Origin: Tatlockia sp.
GTDB lineage: Bacteria; Cyanobacteriota; Cyanobacteriia; Cyanobacteriales; Chroococcidiopsidaceae
Length of the DNA stretch: 6,915 bases
NCBI GenBank assembly: GCA_013698215.1
Contig: JACCVJ010000237.1
Span: 1 to 6,915 of the forward strand
Direction: 5' to 3'
Part shown: piece after piece, positions 1-4,972 of the stretch
How the letters are laid out: each line of letters opens with the position of its first letter
Numbering within the stretch: the stretch's first letter is position 1
Position numbers and translations under genes: made by a program
The notes under the pieces: model-generated
Told to the model about the DNA's origin: nothing
What the model saw: only the letters and a program-made list of their open reading frames with translations
Database searches by the model: none

Positions 1-263
1 CCAGCCCACTTCAACGAGCGATACTGGCGGCGTTTTTCTATTTTGCCAAATACCTGTTGAATTGTTTGCTCTACGCTTTGAGATGCGGGGGGTACGGGTA
101 GAGTTTGAAAATTTTGGCGCAGTGCCAATAACCGCGCGTATAGCTTCTGGGTTTCGGCATCATTGTTTAAACGTTCTTCTACTTGTCGCTTTTCCGTCGA
201 AGTGACTTCACCGTCTAGGTAGGCACTTAGTAGCTCGAAGAAGTCGCGCTTCTGTGTGTTCAT
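1..263 (-). CDS. Anti-sigma factor of the SigG system (N-terminal part, cut by window edge)
   Basis: The gene starts at ATG 263-261 and runs off the left edge; 87 complete codons are visible with no stop. Residues 8-31 (FFELLSAYLDGEV followed by a charged helix) match the N-terminal helix pair of anti-sigma proteins that hold ECF sigma factors. It lies 140 bp downstream of sigG on the same strand, the usual cyanobacterial order of sigma gene then regulator. By family knowledge the N-terminal domain binds the sigma factor and the C-terminal part, not seen here, is often a membrane anchor. The His-x3-Cys-x2-Cys zinc motif of ZAS anti-sigma factors is absent: the equivalent stretch reads VEERLNNDAETQKLYARLL. 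No strong Shine-Dalgarno precedes the ATG. An ATG five bases upstream (268-266) meets TGA after two codons, so 263 is the start. A membrane segment has not been seen, so anchoring is unproven. Confidence 0.82.
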   Translation of the reverse strand, partial: MNTQKRDFFELLSAYLDGEVTSTEKRQVEERLNNDAETQKLYARLLALRQNFQTLPVPPASQSVEQTIQQVFGKIEKRRQYRSLKWA

Positions 264-403
264 ATCATTTATCAATTATTTTTATTACCGGGATTAAAGG
301 CGGACAAGTTACTTAGCAGTTATTCAAATCAACCAAGGGATTTTTAAATTCAAGGTCTATTTTAACATTTTTGCCAAGTTACATAAAAAGTTATTTGGGA
401 GTT

Positions 404-1060
404 TTAACCATCTAAATAGCTTTGCAGTTGAGATTGAAGTCTAGTTCTGGCTCTAGCTATTCTTGACTTGACGGTTCCTAAAGAGACTTTGGTAATTTCG
501 GCAATATCTTCGTACGCCAAACCTTCAATTTCTCTTAAAACTATAGTTGTGCGAAAGACTTCGGGCAAGTCAGAAATCGCCTCCTGTAATTGTTCATAAA
601 ATTCTTGCGTTGTTAACTCCTCCTCTGGAGAGGGATTTTCGCCAGCAATTTCCCAGTTCATTTCCCCATCTTCCATAAAACGGGGAGCATCTAAAGACAG
701 AGGACTTGCCACTCGTTTGCGCTTGCGTAACTCGTCGTAAAACAAGTTGGTAGCAATGCGGCTCAACCAGCCACGAAACTTGACTGGTTCTTGTAAACGT
801 TTGATATTGCGATACACTCGAATCCAAACTTCTTGAGTCAAATCCGCGCGATCTTGCCAATCAGGAGCTAGGTGATATAACACCCGTTCCACGTGAGATT
901 GATAGCGCCGCAGTAACTCAGAAAAAGCAGCACGATCTGGGCTGCGTTCAGATTGACAACGCAAAATTAAATCGTAGTTTGACAATTTATCTATTTGCAC
1001 TGGTGCTTGAGGAGACTTTGCCTCAACTGATGACCAGGGTACAGAAATAGCTAGACTCAT
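404..1060 (-). CDS. sigG: ECF-type RNA polymerase sigma factor, SigG-like
   Basis: This 218-residue protein is a group 3/ECF sigma factor that directs RNA polymerase to stress-type promoters. Region 2 spans about residues 45-116, with DLTQEVWIRVYR (73-84, core binding, region 2.2) and the WLSRIATNLFYDELRKRKR stretch (98-116, regions 2.3-2.4, -10 recognition). Region 4 spans about 152-208, with the helix-turn-helix at 181-208 (LAYEDIAEITKVSLGTVKSR) for -35 recognition. An acidic linker (129-150) joins them. The similarity is to cyanobacterial SigG, and the anti-sigma gene follows directly, supporting that name. The frame is open up to a TTG at 1096, but I chose ATG 1060: the extra 12 residues are hydrophobic and Cys-rich (KVGCFLLAC), unlike a sigma factor N-terminus, and as I recall SigG homologues begin near this ATG. 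The stop is TAA at 406-404. The start is less certain than the identity. Confidence 0.9.
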   Translation of the reverse strand: MSLAISVPWSSVEAKSPQAPVQIDKLSNYDLILRCQSERSPDRAAFSELLRRYQSHVERVLYHLAPDWQDRADLTQEVWIRVYRNIKRLQEPVKFRGWLSRIATNLFYDELRKRKRVASPLSLDAPRFMEDGEMNWEIAGENPSPEEELTTQEFYEQLQEAISDLPEVFRTTIVLREIEGLAYEDIAEITKVSLGTVKSRIARARTRLQSQLQSYLDG

Positions 1061-1186
1061 ACACGCCAATAAGAAACATCCCACTTTATTAGACAAGGCT
1101 ACTAATAGTAAGTTCCCGATTTGAGTGTACTTGCCCTTGGCTCTATTGACGGCGATGGGAGACAGCCCGTACTGTTACCAATTGCT

Positions 1187-1231
1187 GCCTATAGGCTCAA
1201 GCCATTTGTTCCTGGTGGTAATGTTTTCTAC
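1187..1231 (-). promoter_or_regulatory. Possible NtcA-type site and -10 element upstream of sigG
   Basis: GTA at 1218-1220, eight bases, then TAC at 1229-1231 match the NtcA consensus GTA-N8-TAC exactly. Reading toward sigG, 24 bases after the site comes TATAGG (1192-1187), which lies in the perfect palindrome GCCTATAGGC (1187-1196). That spacing resembles class II NtcA-activated promoters, where the site sits near -41, but TATAGG lacks the final T of the usual TAN3T. A six-base match is expected one or two times by chance in a window this size, so this stays speculative. Confidence 0.25.
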
Positions 1232-1277
1232 TGGGCGCGAACTTGTAGTATCTTTGTGATGATTTGCTAAACGAACG

Positions 1278-1283
1278 ATTATA
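1278..1283 (-). promoter_or_regulatory. Candidate -10 (TATAAT) for sigG
   Basis: The minus strand reads TATAAT here, about 220 bases before the sigG ATG. No good -35 lies 16-18 bases upstream: TTGTAC is 11 bases away and TTGATA is 23. If used, it may depend on an activator and would give a long leader. It could also be a chance match in AT-rich sequence. Confidence 0.25.
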
Positions 1284-1365
1284 AGCAAGTTTAAGTACAA
1301 CGTTATTATCAAGACTAAAAATAGGTTTTTTTATCGCGCACCTTGCCTCCTGCACCTACGATTAA

Positions 1366-1402
1366 TTGCTTTTTTACCGCCATAATAGCTATAAAAAAGC
1401 AA
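1366..1402. repeat. Perfect 11-bp inverted repeat (stem-loop)
   Basis: TTGCTTTTTTA (1366-1376) and TAAAAAAGCAA (1392-1402) are exact reverse complements around a 15-base loop. The stem is mostly A-T with one G-C and one C-G pair, so the hairpin is modest. It lies about 100 bases past the stop of the ComFB gene. No T-run follows the stem on the minus strand, so it is not a classical intrinsic terminator, although it could help end transcription or protect an RNA end. Confidence 0.5.
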
Positions 1403-1422
1403 CCACTGCGTTCTTAATTTGA

Positions 1423-1462
1423 GTTTGCCGGGTTTCTGCTAAAAACCCCTGAGCAAGCAAAC
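1423..1462 (-). terminator. Two-part stem-loop after the ComFB gene, possible weak terminator
   Basis: The inner stem pairs GGGTTT (1430-1435) with AAACCC (1443-1448) over a 7-base loop. An outer stem pairs GTTTGC (1423-1428) with GCAAAC (1457-1462), with an unpaired bulge between the arms on the right side. It starts about 40 bases beyond the stop codon of the ComFB gene, where a transcript end is expected. No uridine tract follows on the minus strand, so termination is a guess from position and structure. Confidence 0.35.
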
Positions 1463-1500
1463 AAATCTTTATATTATAGAGGTAGAAGCATCAAAGGGAT

Positions 1501-2085
1501 TTACTCTGGTGCTTGCTCAAAGGAGGGAGCGTAAGCTTGAAGTAGGGCGCTGACTTGTTTTAAAACTTCTTCCCCCGAATTTTTGCCTAAAGCTTGCCTT
1601 TCAGGGAAAAAGTCAGGACGATCTAAGCTGTGGGCGATCGCTTCGTTTACTTGTTGAATAATCAATTGTTCCAATTCTTCCTTAGCTCGTTGACGTTGAT
1701 AATTGCCACCTTCTTCCGTGGTGGCATACAGTGGGGGCAGGCGGTTTAGAGCATAGGCTGCAATATCTCCAACATCGAGATTGCGATCGCTCGTAACTTC
1801 TATTTCTGCCACTCTAGCCAAGGCTTCAGTCAGTACCAATTCTTCCATGACATTGATAAACTGCTTGCGTTGTACTGCTACTACTTCCCCAGTTAACAGC
1901 GACCCCATCAGCTGGTCTAGCCCCATATACTCAGCAGCAGATAGCTCTGAAGCCGCATCGCAAATAGACCCCACCTCCGCTTCCATTGCTGGTGTAAGAT
2001 AACCAGTTTGAAGGGCTTGTTCAACTATTTTTTCAATACCCATAACGTCTCTAAACTCTATGGCACTTGCTGGTGATTTCTGCAT
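1501..2085 (-). CDS. ComFB-domain protein, likely cyclic dinucleotide receptor (CdgR-like)
   Basis: This soluble protein of 194 residues has no signal peptide or membrane segment. The ComFB domain covers about residues 75-125, with the central helix KQFINVMEELVLTEALARVAE (74-94) and the signature DIAAYALNRLPPLYATTEEG (107-126). Residues 17-70 form a conserved cyanobacterial N-terminal helical region (GYLTPAMEAEVG, 28-39), and 130-152 is a charged helix. ComFB was named from a late competence operon of Bacillus. Cyanobacterial members, including Synechocystis Slr1970 and Anabaena CdgR, have been reported to bind c-di-AMP or c-di-GMP, and CdgR affects cell size; this is from memory of the family. 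ATG 2085 is listed as the start, but ATG 2043 (MGIEKIVEQAL) fits the start I remember for homologues, and neither has an ideal ribosome site: AAGG is 15 bases before the first. It lies 47 bp behind the M23 gene on the same strand, so cotranscription is plausible. The tail after 155 is probably variable. Confidence 0.85.
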   Translation of the reverse strand: MQKSPASAIEFRDVMGIEKIVEQALQTGYLTPAMEAEVGSICDAASELSAAEYMGLDQLMGSLLTGEVVAVQRKQFINVMEELVLTEALARVAEIEVTSDRNLDVGDIAAYALNRLPPLYATTEEGGNYQRQRAKEELEQLIIQQVNEAIAHSLDRPDFFPERQALGKNSGEEVLKQVSALLQAYAPSFEQAPE

Positions 2086-2094
2086 TACTCAATA

Positions 2095-2128
2095 ATTTTG
2101 CCTTACTATTACAGAAAAGTTGCAAAAT
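2095..2128 (-). repeat. 7-bp inverted repeat in the M23-ComFB spacer
   Basis: ATTTTGC (2095-2101) and GCAAAAT (2122-2128) are exact complements over a 20-base loop. On the minus strand the AAGG that would serve the ATG at 2085 lies at the inner edge of the second arm. The stem is AT-rich and weak; a role in coupling translation of the two genes is conceivable but not shown. Confidence 0.25.
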
Positions 2129-2132
2129 AAAG

Positions 2133-3014
2133 CTAATTAAATTTGCGATCGCGCCAAGGAGTAGGATCGACCGATTCTCCTTGTACGTATAATCCCCAAT
2201 GTAAATGTGGCCCTGTTACGGCTCCTGTGGAACCTACAGCGCCAATTACTTGACCTGCTTTAACAACATCTCCTTCTTGGACATTAAGACGACTGAGGTG
2301 CAAGTAAGTTGTAATTACCCCTTGCCCGTGATCGATGCCAATGATATTACCGTGGACGCGAAAACCTTGGGAAACTCTGCCAACTAAAGCAATGCGCCCA
2401 TCGGCGGGTGCGATAACTGGAGAGCCTATGGCTCCGGCATAATCTACGCCACGATGATAGTAATCTTGAGCGAATTTACCATTATAGTAGCGACGTACTC
2501 CGTAAATAGTAGAGATTCTGCCTTTATTAGGCTTAAGAAAAGCTCCATTCCAGAATTTTTGTGGGGTTTTCAGCGCTTTAAGCTCGGCTACGCGGTTTAG
2601 CTCGTATTGGGTAGCTTCAAGCCCAGCTTTTCCTGGGGATAGTCTAATTCGTTGGACGGGAAATTTGCGATCGCCTACAAGCACCGACGTTTGTTTAGTT
2701 TCGGCTCCAGCATCTATCTGCAACCGCCTTGTACCAGGCTTTTGCAGGGGGGTTGTCGGTAAAAAGGTACGGTATTTATTCGCGGCGATGGCAAAGGTTG
2801 GGTAAGTTTTTTCGTTAACAGTTACCGATGGGGGGCTAGAGGCGGTGGGATTGTCTGGAGTTATTACTACTGTTAAAGTATCTCCTAATCGCGGTTTGGC
2901 TGGGCTAACTTGCACTTGCAGCGCTTTTACCGAAGTTGTCAAAATTGTTGAAATAGCGACAGCTATTGTCAGTACCAGACTATTTTTGAAGTAGTTAGTG
3001 CTACTTTTACTCAT
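2133..3014 (-). CDS. Secreted M23 family metallopeptidase (LytM-type) with N-terminal beta domain
   Basis: This 293-residue exported protein probably cuts peptide cross-links in peptidoglycan. Residues 1-31 form a signal peptide (basic start, hydrophobic 12-27, cleavage near VKA-LQ). Residues 32-120 look like an Ig-like beta domain (PAKPRLGDTLTVVI). The M23 domain is about 165-285 and has all expected residues: zinc ligands His187 and Asp191 (HRGVD), catalytic His239 (YLHLS), and HxH at 270-272 (GPHLHWG), of which His272 binds zinc. It therefore looks active, not a degenerate EnvC/NlpD-type activator. The frame is open to a TTG at 3050, but ATG 3014 gives a proper signal peptide and has AAAGG ten bases upstream, so I chose it. 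The stop is TAG at 2135-2133. The ComFB gene follows after 47 bp. A promoter candidate lies at 3071-3100. Confidence 0.92.
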   Translation of the reverse strand: MSKSSTNYFKNSLVLTIAVAISTILTTSVKALQVQVSPAKPRLGDTLTVVITPDNPTASSPPSVTVNEKTYPTFAIAANKYRTFLPTTPLQKPGTRRLQIDAGAETKQTSVLVGDRKFPVQRIRLSPGKAGLEATQYELNRVAELKALKTPQKFWNGAFLKPNKGRISTIYGVRRYYNGKFAQDYYHRGVDYAGAIGSPVIAPADGRIALVGRVSQGFRVHGNIIGIDHGQGVITTYLHLSRLNVQEGDVVKAGQVIGAVGSTGAVTGPHLHWGLYVQGESVDPTPWRDRKFN

Positions 3015-3070
3015 AAGTTGCAGTGCCTTTAAGCTGAGAATTTTTAACAATTAAGTTTTGCTCTTGAATC

Positions 3071-3100
3071 AGATTACTTTTTGTCTAGCTTCTTTGGCAA
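3071..3100 (-). promoter_or_regulatory. Candidate promoter of the M23 gene
   Basis: The minus strand reads TTGCCA (3100-3095, five of six to TTGACA), an 18-base spacer, then TAATCT (3076-3071), which fits the relaxed TAN3T form of a -10. It would start transcription about 50 bases before ATG 3014. The -35 lies inside the inverted repeat at 3085-3105, which suggests control by a repressor or activator. Confidence 0.4.
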
Positions 3101-3105
3101 GCTAG
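3085..3105. repeat. Operator-like inverted repeat CTAGCTT-N7-AAGCTAG
   Basis: CTAGCTT (3085-3091) and AAGCTAG (3099-3105) are perfect reverse complements with a 7-base centre. It lies in the divergent spacer and overlaps the proposed -35 of the M23 gene. The repeat size fits a dimeric DNA-binding protein. No T-run follows on the minus strand, and on the plus strand the T-rich stretch is interrupted, so a terminator is less likely. Confidence 0.4.
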
Positions 3106-3193
3106 TGTTGAGCTTTTACTATTTTTTGCGCTTCGAGGCAACGGAGATAACCCAATAAATGGCAACGTTTTACCCGTTAACAACGGACGGATT

Positions 3194-3227
3194 TTTGATT
3201 TTAAGGTTTGATTTTAATAAATATAAT
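3194..3227 (+). promoter_or_regulatory. Candidate promoter of the aspartic protease gene with 11-bp direct repeat
   Basis: TTTGATTTTAA occurs twice in tandem (3194-3204 and 3207-3217, period 13). Five bases later comes a perfect TATAAT (3222-3227), about 90 bases before ATG 3317. No standard -35 stands at the right distance; the repeats occupy that region and could bind an activator. Sequence support is a perfect -10 and an exact repeat; the function is inferred. Confidence 0.4.
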
Positions 3228-3316
3228 CTATTGCCTGACATCGCTAATAAAATTTTGTATGCTGGAGACTTGATAGCAAAAATACTACAAACAATTTTAA
3301 GTAATTTTACGCAAGT

Positions 3317-4195
3317 ATGAAACGAATTCTATCTTTACGTTTAGAATTAATTTTGCTAACTGGAATACTAGGATTAATTGGAACTGCTTGTAATAGCTTT
3401 GATGCAGCTAAATTGCCCAAAAAGCAAAATCCTCAAGTAGCAATTGAACCTTTCGCAATCCCACAAACAGCAAAATTGCCGCCGCCACAAGTAGTTGAAC
3501 TTGATCGCTTTGAAAGTGCTTTAGATAAGGCTTATGGGGCTTTAACTATTACTCAATCTGCCCAAGGTGCGGAAGATTGGCGCTTAATAGCAGCCCAATG
3601 GAGCGAAGCGATCGCCTTAATGAAAACTGTACCAGCCCGCAGTCCTTACAAAGTAATCGCCCAAAAAAAAATTATCCAGTACCAGCAAAATCTTAAGTAC
3701 GCCCAGCAACAAGTAATTCGCCCCATTCCACCGCGTCCGGCTCCTGTAGGCGCGATTATACCCACAGCATCTATTGTGCGTACCCCCGTACAACCGCCAC
3801 CAATACTTGCCCCCACAAGTTCGGGAGTGTTTCAAGCAGCGATCAAAACCCGTCATGGGGGAACTCCTGTAGTGGAAGTGACTTTCAATGGCAGTACGCA
3901 ATTTGAAATGATTGTCGATACGGGGGCTAGTGGTACCGTAATTACTCAACAAATGGCTGCGGTTTTGGGAGTTGTACCGATAGGTAAAGCTACAGCAAAT
4001 ACTGCCAGCGATCGCAATGTAGAATTCTCTATTGGCAACGTTAATTCTATAGAAGTGGGCGGTGCAGTAGTTAACAATGTCCCTGTAGCGATCGCTCCTA
4101 CGGCAAACTTAGACTTGGGACTATTAGGGCAAGACTTTTTTAGCAATTATGATGTCACAATTAAACGCGATGTTGTAGAGTTTCGCCCCCGTTAG
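3317..4195 (+). CDS. Retropepsin-like aspartic protease with lipoprotein-like signal and TPR-like segment
   Basis: This exported protein has 292 residues. Residues 1-25 are a signal peptide ending in IGTAC; Cys25 may be lipidated, although Gly at -3 is not a typical lipobox residue. Residues 64-132 form a helical TPR-like unit seen in many cyanobacterial exported proteins (AAQWSEAIALMKTVPARSPY, 92-111, then AQKKIIQYQQNLKYAQQQ). A Pro-rich linker (136-168) leads to the protease fold at about 170-292. The catalytic motif VDTGASG (200-206) supplies Asp201, and LLGQDFF (269-275) is the hydrophobic-hydrophobic-Gly motif near the end. One DTG motif means it must act as a homodimer. This matches the clan AA single-domain family (gag-asp_protease/Asp_protease_2 type); substrates in bacteria are mostly unknown. 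No clear ribosome site precedes ATG 3317. It is divergent from the M23 gene and 128 bp before the next gene. Confidence 0.88.
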   Translation: MKRILSLRLELILLTGILGLIGTACNSFDAAKLPKKQNPQVAIEPFAIPQTAKLPPPQVVELDRFESALDKAYGALTITQSAQGAEDWRLIAAQWSEAIALMKTVPARSPYKVIAQKKIIQYQQNLKYAQQQVIRPIPPRPAPVGAIIPTASIVRTPVQPPPILAPTSSGVFQAAIKTRHGGTPVVEVTFNGSTQFEMIVDTGASGTVITQQMAAVLGVVPIGKATANTASDRNVEFSIGNVNSIEVGGAVVNNVPVAIAPTANLDLGLLGQDFFSNYDVTIKRDVVEFRPR

Positions 4196-4217
4196 CCTGT
4201 AGATTCTTCTTTACCCA

Positions 4218-4249
4218 AAATTAACCAATACTTACTTATTTGTTAATTT
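4218..4249. repeat. 8-bp inverted repeat after the aspartic protease gene
   Basis: AAATTAAC (4218-4225) and GTTAATTT (4242-4249) are exact complements over a 16-base loop, starting 22 bases after the stop codon. The stem is almost all A-T and no T-run follows, so it is at best a weak transcript-end structure. Confidence 0.25.
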
Positions 4250-4323
4250 AGCAACTGATAACCTGAATTAAATCTGCTTTAGACAAGCTAAGGCTTAACG
4301 CCGAAGGTTTTTAGGGATTAAAA

Positions 4324-4767
4324 ATGGGTAAATATTTAAATAATTGGTGGGTAATTTGTGGGATTGCTGTATTTTTACCATTTAATTGTTCAGCTTTTGC
4401 TGAGACAAAGTTTGTAAATATCACTCTAAAGGTAGAGTCAAATCAAAAGTTTAACACGTTGATGCAGCAAGCCGAATCAATAGCTATTAATTTGATTGAC
4501 AAAGAATTTAATCAAGTATCAAAAATTACAGAAGTTGGAATTATTGTTAGTGGCGATCGCAACGGGCAAGAAGTACCAATACTTTCCTCTAGAGTCTCCC
4601 GCACTGATTGGCAAGCTCAACCTAGAATCGAATCTTGGACTAAGTATTTTACTACAGCCGAAATTTTATTAGGTTTTAATTTGCCTCAAAAAACTAAACC
4701 TAATTTAACTAGATTATCAGTAAATTTTAGTTCCAAACAGAGCGATCCTGGTTTTCGGGATGACTGA
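4324..4767 (+). CDS. Small secreted protein of unknown function
   Basis: I recognise no named family, although similar short exported proteins seem to occur in other cyanobacteria. It has 147 residues. Residues 1-26 are a signal peptide (hydrophobic 9-25) with a good AFA-E cleavage site at 26/27. The mature part looks like an alternating alpha/beta domain: a strand (KFVNITLKV), an amphipathic helix (44-62), a strand (EVGIIVSG, 70-77), the turn GDRNGQEVP (77-85), a strand, then a Trp-containing helix (RIESWTKYFTTAEILLGF, 101-118) and a last strand before a polar tail. Mature Cys is absent, so there are no disulfides. AGGGA lies about six bases before ATG 4324, a fair ribosome site. It lies between two other exported proteins in the same direction, so an envelope or periplasmic role is likely. 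The HIP1 octamer at 4553-4560 encodes the GDR of the central turn. Confidence 0.75.
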   Translation: MGKYLNNWWVICGIAVFLPFNCSAFAETKFVNITLKVESNQKFNTLMQQAESIAINLIDKEFNQVSKITEVGIIVSGDRNGQEVPILSSRVSRTDWQAQPRIESWTKYFTTAEILLGFNLPQKTKPNLTRLSVNFSSKQSDPGFRDD

Positions 4768-4855
4768 AAATTTAGTTAGTTTTGGGCGATTTTAGAGCAG
4801 GTTTACTAGCAACTTTAATTAAACCAAAGTCTTCAGGAAAAAATTTGTTTTAGTG

Positions 4856-4885
4856 TTAACCAAAAGATTAACTCATTTTAATCTC
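4856..4885 (+). promoter_or_regulatory. Candidate Pho box upstream of phoX
   Basis: Three TTAA cores lie in a row: GTTAACCA (4855-4862), ATTAACTC (4867-4874) and TTTAATCT (4877-4884). Cyanobacterial Pho boxes are direct 8-bp repeats near PyTTAAPyPy(T/A) at 11-base spacing; here the spacings are 12 and 10, averaging 11. A possible -10, TATGGT (4893-4898), follows eight bases later. The position before a PhoX phosphatase gene makes control by the SphR/PhoB response regulator likely. Irregular spacing and AT-rich surroundings limit certainty. Confidence 0.45.
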
Positions 4886-4906
4886 GTAAGAGTATGGTAT
4901 CAAAGA

Positions 4907-4923
4907 CAACAAACTTATTGTTG
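4907..4923 (+). repeat. Small hairpin in the phoX leader
   Basis: CAACAA (4907-4912) and TTGTTG (4918-4923) pair over a 5-base loop. It would lie at or just after the expected transcription start. A T6 run occurs at 4932-4937, too far from the stem for a standard terminator. It may be a leader structure that affects RNA stability. Confidence 0.35.
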
Positions 4924-4972
4924 GCAAAAAGCATTTTTTAACTACGGCGATTTTAAGGAATAAAGGGGTCTG

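Larger units (their letters stand above)
1061..1500. other. Gene-free spacer between the ComFB gene and sigG
   Basis: These 440 bp hold no convincing gene on either strand. They should contain the end of the ComFB transcript and the sigG promoter and leader, both on the minus strand. Visible items are two stem-loops (1366-1402 and 1423-1462), a TATAAT on the minus strand (1283-1278), a GTA-N8-TAC site (1218-1231), a 10-bp palindrome GCCTATAGGC (1187-1196) and two copies of GCACCT 14 bp apart (1338-1343 and 1352-1357). No homology to a known small RNA was recognised. Confidence 0.6.

Noticed and set aside
305..382. Direct repeat CAAGTTAC (305-312 and 375-382) in the sigG/anti-sigma spacer
   Set aside because: Eight bases 70 apart in AT-rich sequence, with no promoter geometry around it.
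1155..1259. Plus-strand ORF of 34 codons in the sigG upstream spacer
   Set aside because: It has no ribosome site, no recognisable sequence pattern, and lies antisense in a promoter region; chance is the simplest account.
3015..3050. TTG start giving 12 extra residues on the M23 peptidase
   Set aside because: The extension would place residues before a good signal peptide, while ATG 3014 has an AAAGG ten bases upstream.
3617..3952. Minus-strand ORF of 111 codons
   Set aside because: It is antisense to the aspartic protease gene and looks like a shadow frame without domain features.
4800..4825. GGTTTA-N14-TAAACC inverted repeat between the small secreted protein gene and phoX
   Set aside because: Only six pairs with a long loop in AT-rich DNA and no T-run; not enough for a terminator call.
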